This document shows, in pieces, positions 17,508 to 26,349 of a DNA stretch of 64,000 nucleotides. Each line of letters starts with the position of its first letter. The first letter of the stretch is position 1. The DNA comes from DASZBR01 sp035943935. Lineage in GTDB: Bacteria; Pseudomonadota; Gammaproteobacteria; DASZBR01. Below the pieces are notes generated by a model. The model was not told the origin of the DNA, did not search any database, and was given only the letters and a program-made list of their open reading frames with translations. Location: the NCBI GenBank assembly GCA_035943935.1, contig DASZBR010000019.1, positions 124,001 through 188,000 on the forward strand, written 5' to 3'. Position numbers and translations under genes: made by a program.

Positions 17508-20500
17508 TCAACGCCGCCTAATACCACCCAGTGGAACACCCTCTGTCGGCGGTGAAACCACATCTTGTTGTGGCTTTTCAGCCAGGAACGATGATTTAGA
17601 TGATGCGGCTACAGAAGGTAATGCGGTTTTTTCATCTGGCATTTGCTTACGAACATTTTCTGGCGATCGGACTTCATGTATCGTTTTTTCAAAATTAGCC
17701 AATAACTTATTTCGCTTCTCTGGATCAGCGATACTTTTTATTTCAGCAAAAGCCTCGAGTAATTTTACAATTCCCGGAAGCTTGTTCACTCTCGCCCAAT
17801 CCAATGCCGTTTCTCCATCTTGATTAACCAGATCTATTTTTGCGCCCGCTTTCAATAAGGCTACAACAACATCAACATGCCCTCTTGCACATAAATAATG
17901 CAAGGGAGCATTGCCTTCTTTATCTGATACATGCACTGAAGCGCCATGTTTAACTAATAATGCTATTGCTTGATCGTCTTCTCTTTCACAGGCATCGAGC
18001 AATAATACATCTTCCTCCCTGCTCTTAAAGGGATCTCTATTTATACATTTAATTTCAGGATTTGCGCCTTTGCTTAATAACAATTCCATCCCATCATAAA
18101 AACCATGGTCATACGCATGCTTTAACAATTCACCTTCACGCCAATTGGGATCCGCGTGATATTTTTCCAACAATAACCGTGCAACGTCTACGCGTTTATT
18201 TTTAAGCGCTATACTCAAAAGCGAGTCAATGCGTTTCTGATCCGCTTTGATATGTTTTTCTAATAATAAATCTACAACTTCAACGCGCCCGTCTTTACAT
18301 GCTGCTTTTAGCAAAGACATTTCTATAAAGGGATTGGGCTCCGTTCTCCTCCCGAGAATATAACTCATCCTATCTCGCGGTTTATTTGCCTCTTCATCCA
18401 ATACTTTTGGCTTCGCTCCCTTTTGAAGTAGCCTGTCAAGCAGCTCCAGATGTTTATTGTCATACGCAATTTGTACCGGCGTTTTTCCTTCTTCTAATCG
18501 CGTATTAATATTCACACCCTCATCTAATAATTTTTGTACCGCTGCAATATCGCCTCTTTCACACGCCATACGCATCGGTGGCTTGGGTTCTTCACCATTC
18601 TCGATGGCCTCAGTCTGTTGTGAGATAAATACTTCGAGCGGATGATCGATATTTACATTGCCTTGTAAAACTCGCTCAAACACTTTTTCTAATTGCCAAC
18701 CCCCCATTTTCTCTTCCATCTTCTGAAATAAATATCCCATCGGCATCATTTGAGCTTTATTAAAAACATCGTGATCCGCATGATTTTCAAGCAATACATT
18801 AATAACGGCTTTGTGCTCCCCTCGACACGCTACATGCAAAGGCGTGTTCCACGCTTTATCCAAGGCGTTCACCTGAGCGCCTTTTTCCAATAAAAACTTT
18901 ACCAATTCAACGTGACCGTGTTCACACGCAATATGTAATAACGTCTGGCCCTTTTTTATTTTGGCATTGATATCTACGCCATGTTCTAAATAATATCCCA
19001 CCACTCCAATTTGTCCGTGCGCACAGGCGGTATACAGCACTGATTCGCCTCGATAATTTCTTGCAGCTTCATCTGCCCCGCGTTGCACTAATAATTTTAC
19101 GACATCGACTTGTCCATATTTACATGCCGTATGTAACGGTGTATCACGCGCAGAGGTTTCTGCATTGATGTTTACGCCTTTATTTAATAAGAAATCGACA
19201 ACGGCAACACGTCCGTGCTCACACGCCGTATGTAAGAGCGATTCCAATTCTGGTGATGAAATAGATTGATAAAAGTCTTTTTCTAGCAATAACTTGAGTA
19301 CATCGACATAGCCTTTTTCGCAAACCATTTGCAGCAGTGTTTTATTTTCATTTCTTTGCAAGAAAGTTTTATCCTCTTCATCTTTATCAAGACGTATTCT
19401 TGCACCGTGTTCACATAAAAACTGAGCCATTTCAACATGACCTTCTTCACAGGCTCTTTCTAAACCATATTCCAATATATCAGCCGAAATATTTTTATAC
19501 AGCTCTTTTTCGAATAATAGTGCAGCCATGTTCACATGCCCATTTTCACACGCCACAATTAATAGTCGTTCATTCTTGCGACTTTCTTTAGGTTCCAATG
19601 TAAGCCCATGATCAAATAATGTTCTTGCAACATCGACGTTGCCGTTTACACAGGCATTCTCCAATAAATCATCAAGTTTTTTCACATAGTCATTCTTGTT
19701 CGAAGACGACAGATCCAACCCTTTAAATTCCACATATTTTTTATAGACATCACTTTCCATGAATATTTTTACGACTTCAGCATGACCTTTTGTACAGGCA
19801 ATATTAAACTCTTCATCGAGCCACAACTGCCAAGGCTCTTTCTGCGCTTCTTTTTCGAGTAGTACTCTGACAACCTCAGCATGCCCCTGTTCACACGCAA
19901 AATATAAAACCGATTTCTGGTCATAGGTATGACTATTTACATCTGCGCCTTGTTCCAATAAAAACTGAACGACTTTTAGATGACCGTGCTCACTGGCAAT
20001 ATGTAATAACGTTTTACCATTTGCATCTCGATTAGCCGTTATATTTACGCCTTTTTGTTGCAATAATTTTAAGCCGTCGAGATCGCCTTGCTCACACTTC
20101 CCGTCCGCCGTTTGATCTTTTAATGTTTTAACAATGGGATCCTCTTTAAGTTCAGCAGGAATTAAATGAAACGGTGTATGTCTCGATCCATCCAAACTAT
20201 TTACCTCTGCACCTTTATTTAATAATAATTTTATTGTTTCGATATTTCCTGCCTGACAGGCAAGATGTAACGGAGATCTCCCTTGTCTATCCGGTGCATT
20301 TATATCAAAGCTTAAATTCAATGCTGCAACAACAAGCTCAACGCGTCGGAGTTTACAGGCAAAATGTAACAACGATTCTCCAAAATCAAAACCTAAATGA
20401 TTTAAGTCGGCTCCAGCATCAAGATAGGTTTGAATAAACGAACCGCGTCCTCGCTGCACAGCTTGACGTAACATTTGTGTAGCAGTTTCTTGGGGAGAAT

Positions 20501-21992
20501 CTCCTAAACCCTGAATACATTTTTTGATCGTACTTTCTGTTCCATAGAGCGCAACTAATGCGAGAACTTCTGCTTCGTCATAGCTTGCTTTATCTTTTTC
20601 AGACATTTTCAGATAAAAATCTAGCGCTTCTTCGGGGTTTAAAATTAATTCGGCATATAACGGACGATCTTTACTGTACAGTCTGCATTGATATACAGAA
20701 TCACGATATTTGTCATACCCTTGCAGTGATACGGGTTGCGTAGTTTCATACATTAAATCTTGTGGCGTCGCTCCACCGCGACCAATATTGACGCAACGAA
20801 TTCCATTTTTACCTTCAAGATGTTTTGCTAGTGCAACGGTTAATTTTGTGACGGTTGTTTCGGGAATTCGCGGCTGGCTTTCGTCTGAATCTAAAACAAT
20901 CGTATCAGACGCCACTCCATCAACCGATACGCTTCTCCATGGCCAGGTTTGCGCAACAATATCTTTTACCGGAATATCTTCAATGGTATTAACCTTTTCT
21001 TTGTCTTTGGGTATTTTTCCTTTGCACATCACGTAAAACCCAGAATTTTCTCGTATCATTCCGTATTTCGCACATTCTTCTCCTTCTCGGCCCAAACTCT
21101 GACAACATGCCGTGAGATATCCCAATACTGCGCCTTTAGGATCGCCATGACTAAGCTTTACGACATAATAACCTTTACAACCAAACTCACTTCCATCAAT
21201 AAAAACCGGAGGAATAATTTCATCACTGCTTTTAATTTTTTTTATTTGCGGTTTAACTTCATCCAAATATTTATTAAAAATATTTTCGGGAACATACACA
21301 CCTTCAGATTGGCACTTTGAAAAAATTTCTGCGGCTTTTTTATCTTCATCGGCACGCGCAAATTTCATTTTGATTTGAGCATCTAATATCGTTTGGATTA
21401 AACTTTTTCCGGTGGGGCTTTCAGGACTTGTTTTACTCACATCGGATATTTTTGCTTTTGTTAATAACTCAGGTAATTTTGAAGGGTCGGTTAAAATAAA
21501 ACTGTTTCGGACTTGATCATTGATTAAATAATTTTTACAGAATGACTGCCAGGCTTTAACATCCCAATTACTATTTTCAGGCATATTAAATAAACAGGCA
21601 TCATGGATGGGTCTATTAGACGTATTATTTTTACTGTGATACTTTTCTAAATACTGCAATGCTGATCTCACATCACCAAACATTACTGTTAATTTACGCG
21701 CATGAGTTTCAGCGTTTTGCGTACCTTCCAAGAAATCTGTCACGATCATGACACCCAACAACGTGCGATAAATATCGGGATCCAATCCATGTTGAGAGGG
21801 GATTTGAGTTTTTTTTGCGCGTTCAAGTTGGTTGATCACTTTTTTATAATTATCGTCGTCAGTATTTTTGCCAGCTTTTTGCAGTATTTGCTGAACTTTA
21901 CCCAGATCTGTTTCTCTCAGCGCTTCTTCGAGCTGATATAAAATATGCCGTTTGTCTTCTTTTGGACTTTTTTGACTACTTTCCCGTGACAT
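17508..21992 (-). CDS. Very large ankyrin-repeat protein, candidate effector
   Basis: 1494 residues. Residues 1 to about 260 are helical with no recognised domain. Residues about 265-415 form a distinct globular region: KLSHGDPKGAVLGYLTACCQ, GMIRENSGFYVMCKGK, AQTWPWRSVSVDG and IVLDSDES, then VNIGRGGATPQD. Its strand-acid-helix-glycine arrangement recalls an acetyltransferase fold, but I cannot assign it. From about 505 to 1430 there are some twenty or more ankyrin repeats, many with canonical TPLHxAC and HGHVxVVKxLLEKGA cores. The C terminus is Pro/Lys-rich. The ATG at 21992 has GGAGGGG just upstream; a GTG five codons earlier is inside that site. Ankyrin proteins of this size are typical host-directed proteins in Legionellales. 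Confidence 0.85.
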   Translation of the reverse strand: MSRESSQKSPKEDKRHILYQLEEALRETDLGKVQQILQKAGKNTDDDNYKKVINQLERAKKTQIPSQHGLDPDIYRTLLGVMIVTDFLEGTQNAETHARKLTVMFGDVRSALQYLEKYHSKNNTSNRPIHDACLFNMPENSNWDVKAWQSFCKNYLINDQVRNSFILTDPSKLPELLTKAKISDVSKTSPESPTGKSLIQTILDAQIKMKFARADEDKKAAEIFSKCQSEGVYVPENIFNKYLDEVKPQIKKIKSSDEIIPPVFIDGSEFGCKGYYVVKLSHGDPKGAVLGYLTACCQSLGREGEECAKYGMIRENSGFYVMCKGKIPKDKEKVNTIEDIPVKDIVAQTWPWRSVSVDGVASDTIVLDSDESQPRIPETTVTKLTVALAKHLEGKNGIRCVNIGRGGATPQDLMYETTQPVSLQGYDKYRDSVYQCRLYSKDRPLYAELILNPEEALDFYLKMSEKDKASYDEAEVLALVALYGTESTIKKCIQGLGDSPQETATQMLRQAVQRGRGSFIQTYLDAGADLNHLGFDFGESLLHFACKLRRVELVVAALNLSFDINAPDRQGRSPLHLACQAGNIETIKLLLNKGAEVNSLDGSRHTPFHLIPAELKEDPIVKTLKDQTADGKCEQGDLDGLKLLQQKGVNITANRDANGKTLLHIASEHGHLKVVQFLLEQGADVNSHTYDQKSVLYFACEQGHAEVVRVLLEKEAQKEPWQLWLDEEFNIACTKGHAEVVKIFMESDVYKKYVEFKGLDLSSSNKNDYVKKLDDLLENACVNGNVDVARTLFDHGLTLEPKESRKNERLLIVACENGHVNMAALLFEKELYKNISADILEYGLERACEEGHVEMAQFLCEHGARIRLDKDEEDKTFLQRNENKTLLQMVCEKGYVDVLKLLLEKDFYQSISSPELESLLHTACEHGRVAVVDFLLNKGVNINAETSARDTPLHTACKYGQVDVVKLLVQRGADEAARNYRGESVLYTACAHGQIGVVGYYLEHGVDINAKIKKGQTLLHIACEHGHVELVKFLLEKGAQVNALDKAWNTPLHVACRGEHKAVINVLLENHADHDVFNKAQMMPMGYLFQKMEEKMGGWQLEKVFERVLQGNVNIDHPLEVFISQQTEAIENGEEPKPPMRMACERGDIAAVQKLLDEGVNINTRLEEGKTPVQIAYDNKHLELLDRLLQKGAKPKVLDEEANKPRDRMSYILGRRTEPNPFIEMSLLKAACKDGRVEVVDLLLEKHIKADQKRIDSLLSIALKNKRVDVARLLLEKYHADPNWREGELLKHAYDHGFYDGMELLLSKGANPEIKCINRDPFKSREEDVLLLDACEREDDQAIALLVKHGASVHVSDKEGNAPLHYLCARGHVDVVVALLKAGAKIDLVNQDGETALDWARVNKLPGIVKLLEAFAEIKSIADPEKRNKLLANFEKTIHEVRSPENVRKQMPDEKTALPSVAASSKSSFLAEKPQQDVVSPPTEGVPLGGIRRR

Positions 21993-22100
21993 ACTCCCCT
22001 CCGACACGTCTTTTACTCTCTATATACACCCTATATATAGGTATAGATCATATCTGAGAGTTTGGGGAAGGCTCTAGAATATAGCCCGCGCCAAAAGCAC

Positions 22101-22129
22101 TTGACAATTGTATCCCATGGGATACAATT
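22101..22129 (+). promoter_or_regulatory. Toxin-antitoxin promoter with perfect 24-bp palindromic operator
   Basis: TTGACA (22101-22106) and TACAAT (22123-22128) are 16 nt apart. A perfect 24-bp palindrome centred on CCCATGGG spans 22106-22129, covering the whole spacer and the -10. An Xre-type antitoxin dimer bound here would block RNA polymerase directly. The toxin ATG at 22134 lies only 5 nt after the -10. Confidence 0.8.
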
Positions 22130-22133
22130 CGGC

Positions 22134-22469
22134 ATGCACATCGTAATAAAAAAACATCTTGAGATTTACACCCTACCCAATGGCGAACAACCATTCATTG
22201 AATGGCTTGAATCCTTGGATGACCAAATACGCTATAGAGTAAAAACACGACTCGATAGAGTAGCACTGGGAAATTTGGGTGACTATAAGTCAATCAGTGA
22301 TGGGATATTTGAACTAAGATTAGCGTTTGGCTCAGGTTACCGAATTTACTTTGGGCAAGATAATAACACTGTCATTTTGTTATTGTGTGGCGGAGACAAG
22401 AAGTCTCAACAAAAAGATATTAAAAAAGCTATTCACTACTGGAAATTATATAGAGGCAGGAACGTATGA
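22134..22469 (+). CDS. Toxin of a RelE/HigB-like addiction module (Gp49-like family)
   Basis: 111 residues. The sequence has the hallmarks of the phage-derived Gp49-like killer proteins: FIEWLESLDDQIRYRVKTRL, GDYKSISDGIFELRLAFGSG, YRIYF and LLLCGGDKKSQQKDIKKA. Such toxins are ribosome-dependent mRNA nucleases. The ATG at 22134 is almost at the predicted transcription start, so the message may be leaderless; there is no Shine-Dalgarno sequence. The toxin gene comes first and overlaps the antitoxin gene by 4 nt (ATGA). Confidence 0.9.
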   Translation: MHIVIKKHLEIYTLPNGEQPFIEWLESLDDQIRYRVKTRLDRVALGNLGDYKSISDGIFELRLAFGSGYRIYFGQDNNTVILLLCGGDKKSQQKDIKKAIHYWKLYRGRNV

Positions 22470-22753
22470 AAACCAAAGACTATCAAGAGTATTTAATTCA
22501 CTCTTTAAAAAATCCTAAAGAAGCGGCGGGATATTTAAACGCCGCTTTAGAAGATGGAGACATCGACGCATTTTTGCTTGCTTTACAAAATGTGGTTAAA
22601 GCACAAGGTGGCGTAGCAGATCTTGCCAAGAAAACTCACAAAAGCCGAACAAGCTTATATAAAGCATTTTCTAAACGAGGCAACCCGTATTTAAAAAATA
22701 CGAATGAAATTTTATCTGCCATGGGAATGCATTTAGCGGTTGTTGCTGGATAA
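22466..22753 (+). CDS. Antitoxin of the addiction module, Xre-type HTH
   Basis: 95 residues of the addiction-module antidote family that pairs with Gp49-like toxins. The N-terminal part (MKTKDYQEYLIHSLKNPKEAAGYLNAAL) would wrap the toxin. The C-terminal part holds a helix-turn-helix, GGVADLAKKTHKSRTSLYKA, followed by GNPYLKNTNEILSAMGM. It should neutralise the toxin and repress from the palindrome at 22106-22129. Its TAA directly abuts the convergent pilD stop. Confidence 0.92.
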   Translation: MKTKDYQEYLIHSLKNPKEAAGYLNAALEDGDIDAFLLALQNVVKAQGGVADLAKKTHKSRTSLYKAFSKRGNPYLKNTNEILSAMGMHLAVVAG

Positions 22754-23491
22754 TCAAAAAAACACCTGCTTACCCCACAACAACACAACCCAACCGGCGA
22801 CAGCCAAATACGGCCCAAAGGCTATAGCTGTTTTACTGTTGGCATTTTTAAAAACAATTAACGCAATGGCCACAACGGATCCTAATAACGCCGCGACCAA
22901 TACAATCCAAGGTAACGCTTGCCAACCGGTCCACGCACCTAACGCCGCGAGTAATTTAAAATCACCGTATCCCATGCCTTCGCGTTTCGTGACAAACTCA
23001 TACAGTTTCGCGATACACCATAAACTGAAATAACCCGTCGCGGCTCCAATAATTGCTTCTGATGGAGTTGTAAATCCGGGCAAAATACTGACCAATAAAC
23101 CCAGCCATAATAAAGAAAGCGTTAAGTCATCGGGTAATATTTGATGCTCAAAATCAATAAAAATTAAACTGATTAACATTAAGCTAAATACAACCGTTTC
23201 GAAAAATAATCGTCCCGATCCAAAATGAAAATACAAAAACGCACAGGTTACGCCCGTTAAAATTTCTACCAGTGGATAAATCCAGCTGATGGGTTTATGA
23301 CAAAATGCACATTTGCCTTTGAGATAAAAATAACTAAAGACAGGAATATTGTGGATCCATTTCAATTTATGTTTGCATTTCGGACACTGTGACGCAGGGA
23401 ATACAATAGAAAGTTCTTTGGGCATTCGGTATATCACAACATTTAAAAAACTACCCAGACAAAGACCGACTAAAAAAATTAATAAAATCAC
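22754..23491 (-). CDS. pilD: Prepilin peptidase / N-methyltransferase PilD
   Basis: Inner-membrane enzyme that cleaves and N-methylates type IV prepilins and type II secretion pseudopilins. Four zinc-type cysteines are at 36, 39, 61 and 64 (CPKC and CAFC). The catalytic aspartates are Asp113 in FIDFEHQILPD and Asp177 in GMGYGDFKLL. Several membrane helices are present. The start is a GTG at 23491 that shares a base with the pilC TAG and has GGGAGGG upstream; this gives MILLIFLVGLCLGSFLNVV, the usual beginning. 245 residues. Confidence 0.95.
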   Translation of the reverse strand: MILLIFLVGLCLGSFLNVVIYRMPKELSIVFPASQCPKCKHKLKWIHNIPVFSYFYLKGKCAFCHKPISWIYPLVEILTGVTCAFLYFHFGSGRLFFETVVFSLMLISLIFIDFEHQILPDDLTLSLLWLGLLVSILPGFTTPSEAIIGAATGYFSLWCIAKLYEFVTKREGMGYGDFKLLAALGAWTGWQALPWIVLVAALLGSVVAIALIVFKNANSKTAIAFGPYLAVAGWVVLLWGKQVFF

Positions 23492-24429
23492 TACACCACC
23501 CTCCCTAGTTGAAACACGGGTAAATACATTGCGATCACTAAACCGCCAATAAATACGCCCATAAAAATCATGATGCACGGCTCAAGTAATTGTGTCACTT
23601 TTGAAAGCACGGCATCAATTTCTGTCTCGGTAATCACTGCTACGCGACTTAACATATGACTTAACTTCCCCGACGCCTCCCCGACTTTGATCATTTGAAT
23701 CATGAGAGGAGAAAATCGACCGGTGGATTGTAGCGCGTTTGACAGCATTTCGCCTCTTAAAATTTGTTCGCGGGCGGCTAATTCTGACATCAAATACAAG
23801 GCGTCCACTAAAGGCACGCCTGCATCTAATAATATCGCCAAGGTTCGCGCCAATCTGGCTATGATAATTTTATTGTTGATTTTGCTTATGAGAGGCAAAT
23901 GTAATAATTTTTTGGCCTGAAAATAAACCAACCCACCAAACCCTAATACTACAAAAATTATAAGATACCAATAATTTTTAATTAAATTAGAGATACCAAT
24001 TACTAGGCGAGTCAGAAACGGCAATTCAGCACCCATGCTCACAAATAAACTTTCAAATTGAGGAACGATAAATAATAACAGCGCGGTTGAAATTAAAATG
24101 GCTATGACAAAAACAACTATGGGATAAAATATGGCTTTTATAACCCTTGATTTAAATTCGGTTATTTTATCGTGATAATCAGCTAAGTTATTTAATATTG
24201 TGGGTAATGCGGCGGCTCGCTCTCCTGCTTCTAATAATTTACAGGTGAGGGGTGAATATAATTTAGGGTATTGCGAACATGATTTTGATAGCGGTAATCC
24301 AGACTCAACGTTTGATTTAATATTATTGAGTATGGGTTTACTTTTGGTGGGAGCGCTTTCGGCTAAAATAGTGAGCGCAGTGACGAGGGGGACGTTGGCG
24401 TTGAGGAGGATGGCGAGGTCACGGATCAT
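23491..24429 (-). CDS. pilC: Type IV pilus inner-membrane platform protein PilC, N-terminally short
   Basis: Platform protein of the pilus assembly machine. Two T2SSF domains are complete: the first at about 1-120 (FYPIVVFVIAILIST helix) and the second at about 190-312, ending with EPCIMIFMGVFIGGLVIAMYLPVF. At 312 residues it lacks roughly 80-90 residues present before the first domain in most PilC proteins. The ATG is 7 nt after the pilB stop, leaving no room for the missing part, so the short form is real or the N terminus has been lost. Confidence 0.9.
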   Translation of the reverse strand: MIRDLAILLNANVPLVTALTILAESAPTKSKPILNNIKSNVESGLPLSKSCSQYPKLYSPLTCKLLEAGERAAALPTILNNLADYHDKITEFKSRVIKAIFYPIVVFVIAILISTALLLFIVPQFESLFVSMGAELPFLTRLVIGISNLIKNYWYLIIFVVLGFGGLVYFQAKKLLHLPLISKINNKIIIARLARTLAILLDAGVPLVDALYLMSELAAREQILRGEMLSNALQSTGRFSPLMIQMIKVGEASGKLSHMLSRVAVITETEIDAVLSKVTQLLEPCIMIFMGVFIGGLVIAMYLPVFQLGRVV

Positions 24430-24436
24430 TATTCTT

Positions 24437-25792
24437 TCACCCCACCACCCCCAACACCTCCTCCCTACTTGTCACTCCTGCATTTACTTTTTCCAAACCA
24501 TGCTCATATAAACTCTGCATACCCTGCTCTTTGGCTAATTTTTGCAGTGTTAATGCATCAGGCGATCTCAACAATACTTCCCTTAATTCATCCGACATGG
24601 GCAATAATTCATAAATCGCGGTTCGACCCAAAAAGCCATTTTGGCATTTATTACAACTCGCTCCATTACAATACACACATAAAACTCGTACTAATCTTTG
24701 CGCAACAATTAATATAACCGACGAAATAATATGATACGCAGGTATTCCCATATGAAGTAATCGTGTGAACGTTTCCGCAGCGCTGTTCGTATGCAACGTA
24801 GACAAAACAAGATGGCCCGTTTGCGCCGCTTTAATCGCAATATCCGCCGTTTCCGCATCACGCATTTCGCCCACCATAATAATATCGGGATCTTGTCGTA
24901 AAAATGCTCTTAATACTTTTGCAAAGGTTAAATCTATTTTAGTATTGACAGCCACTTGATTTATTCCCGGCAAATCGATTTCAACCGGATCCTCTGCTGA
25001 CAATATATTAGACTCAGAATTATTTAAGATATTCAAAGCTGTATATAACGTTATGGTCTTACCACTACCTGTAGGGCCCGTCACAATAATCATGCCCTGA
25101 GGTTTTTTGAGATTACTTAAAAATAAATTTTTTTGAGATTCTGAAAATCCTAGGTGATCTATATTAAGATTTATCTGGGAATTATTTAATAATCTTAAAA
25201 CTAATTTCTCGCCATGAACCGTCGGACAGGAATTAATACGGCAGTCTATATGTTTATTTTCAGATAAAGGTATTCGCAATCGACCATCTTGTGGCAGTCG
25301 CCTTTCGGTCATATCTAATTGCGCTAACACTTTAAGATGGGCAATTAATCTTGGGGCCAACTGTTCTGATAAGTGAGCCGTTTCATATAAAATACCATCT
25401 ATTCTAAATCTAATTCTCAACTTATTTTCTTCAGTTTCGATATGAATATCCGAGGCTGATTTATTAACCGCATCTGAGAATAATTTCTCGACGTAGCTAA
25501 CAATAGGCGCATCATCGGTCAAATTTTCTTGCGCTTGCTTATGCAATAATTTCGCTATTCTCTGGGATAACTTATATTTATCGACTAATTTTATTTCGAG
25601 CCGCCGAGATAATCGAAAGCTAATTTCACTCAAGATTTCATAATTAGACGTATCGGCCACCGCAACATCCGCTTTCTCCGCATCAATACCCAAGACCAGA
25701 ATCTGATAGTCTAGGATAACTTTCTCGGGTAGTACGCTTAAGAGTATTTGGCTATCGGGAATTTCATCCAGATCCAGTTCCGTCACCCACAT
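24437..25792 (-). CDS. pilB: Type IV pilus assembly ATPase PilB, short form
   Basis: Secretion ATPase that drives pilin polymerisation. Walker A GPTGSGKT is at 239-246, with the Asp box LSAEDPVEIDLPGINQV, Walker B IIMVGEMRDAETAD and His box GHLVLSTLHTNSA. The tetracysteine zinc element is present in compressed form (CVYCNGASCNKC). At 451 residues it is about 110 shorter than usual PilB, with only a remnant of the N-terminal domain. Start 3 nt after the pilin stop. Confidence 0.93.
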   Translation of the reverse strand: MWVTELDLDEIPDSQILLSVLPEKVILDYQILVLGIDAEKADVAVADTSNYEILSEISFRLSRRLEIKLVDKYKLSQRIAKLLHKQAQENLTDDAPIVSYVEKLFSDAVNKSASDIHIETEENKLRIRFRIDGILYETAHLSEQLAPRLIAHLKVLAQLDMTERRLPQDGRLRIPLSENKHIDCRINSCPTVHGEKLVLRLLNNSQINLNIDHLGFSESQKNLFLSNLKKPQGMIIVTGPTGSGKTITLYTALNILNNSESNILSAEDPVEIDLPGINQVAVNTKIDLTFAKVLRAFLRQDPDIIMVGEMRDAETADIAIKAAQTGHLVLSTLHTNSAAETFTRLLHMGIPAYHIISSVILIVAQRLVRVLCVYCNGASCNKCQNGFLGRTAIYELLPMSDELREVLLRSPDALTLQKLAKEQGMQSLYEHGLEKVNAGVTSREEVLGVVG

Positions 25793-25795
25793 AGC

Positions 25796-26245
25796 TCAGC
25801 ACAACCCAGCGATAATGCAACTGCTGACTTTATTTTTGGACCAAAATATCTGGCCGTTCAATTCCTCGATTCCCTCTAATATATACGTATATTCAGCGTT
25901 GTCTTTACCGATATGCTGCGAGGTAGCAGTAATATTGATGCTATTTGAACCCGAAGCACTGGCCTTCACTGTTTTAACCATGCTCTTAGCAATAGCCGAA
26001 TTATCGACCGTTTGAGGCAGACTGTTTTGATCAACGCATCCCGCTAGAGACCCATATTCTCGTGCGCACGATTCAACAGCTAGCTTAATGGGCGAAACAG
26101 CTTGAACAACTTCGGTAAATTTTGCTTTGAGGGTATAGTTTTGGTACGACGGGATGGCAACAGCAGCTAGAACAGCAATAATGGCAACAACAATCATCAA
26201 CTCAATCAAACTAAAGCCAGGCTCACACCCGTTCATCTTCATCAT
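25796..26245 (-). CDS. pilA: Type IV pilin (PilA)
   Basis: Major pilin or pseudopilin. A short leader ending in Gly is followed by the methylated Phe and the hydrophobic helix: CEPG|FSLIELMIVVAIIAV, with the conserved Glu at mature position 5. The head domain has a C-terminal disulfide-loop pattern (SSCIIAGLC). The start at 26245 is chosen because AGAGG lies 9 nt before it, giving a 10-residue leader. First gene of the pilABCD operon; divergent from argS. Confidence 0.93.
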   Translation of the reverse strand: MMKMNGCEPGFSLIELMIVVAIIAVLAAVAIPSYQNYTLKAKFTEVVQAVSPIKLAVESCAREYGSLAGCVDQNSLPQTVDNSAIAKSMVKTVKASASGSNSINITATSQHIGKDNAEYTYILEGIEELNGQIFWSKNKVSSCIIAGLC

Positions 26246-26349
26246 TATGATATACCTCTCCATCTACTATTCGGTTATTACTATTGAAAGCCGAGTATGC
26301 CAAAGGAAAATGCTTGTCGCAACACCCTGTTGTTTCTTATACTGGTCGG

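Noticed and set aside
22030..22041. CCTATATATAGG palindrome as operator of the large ankyrin gene
   Set aside because: Short alternating AT sequence is expected by chance in such promoters; similar runs at 16670 and 46905 do not share flanks.
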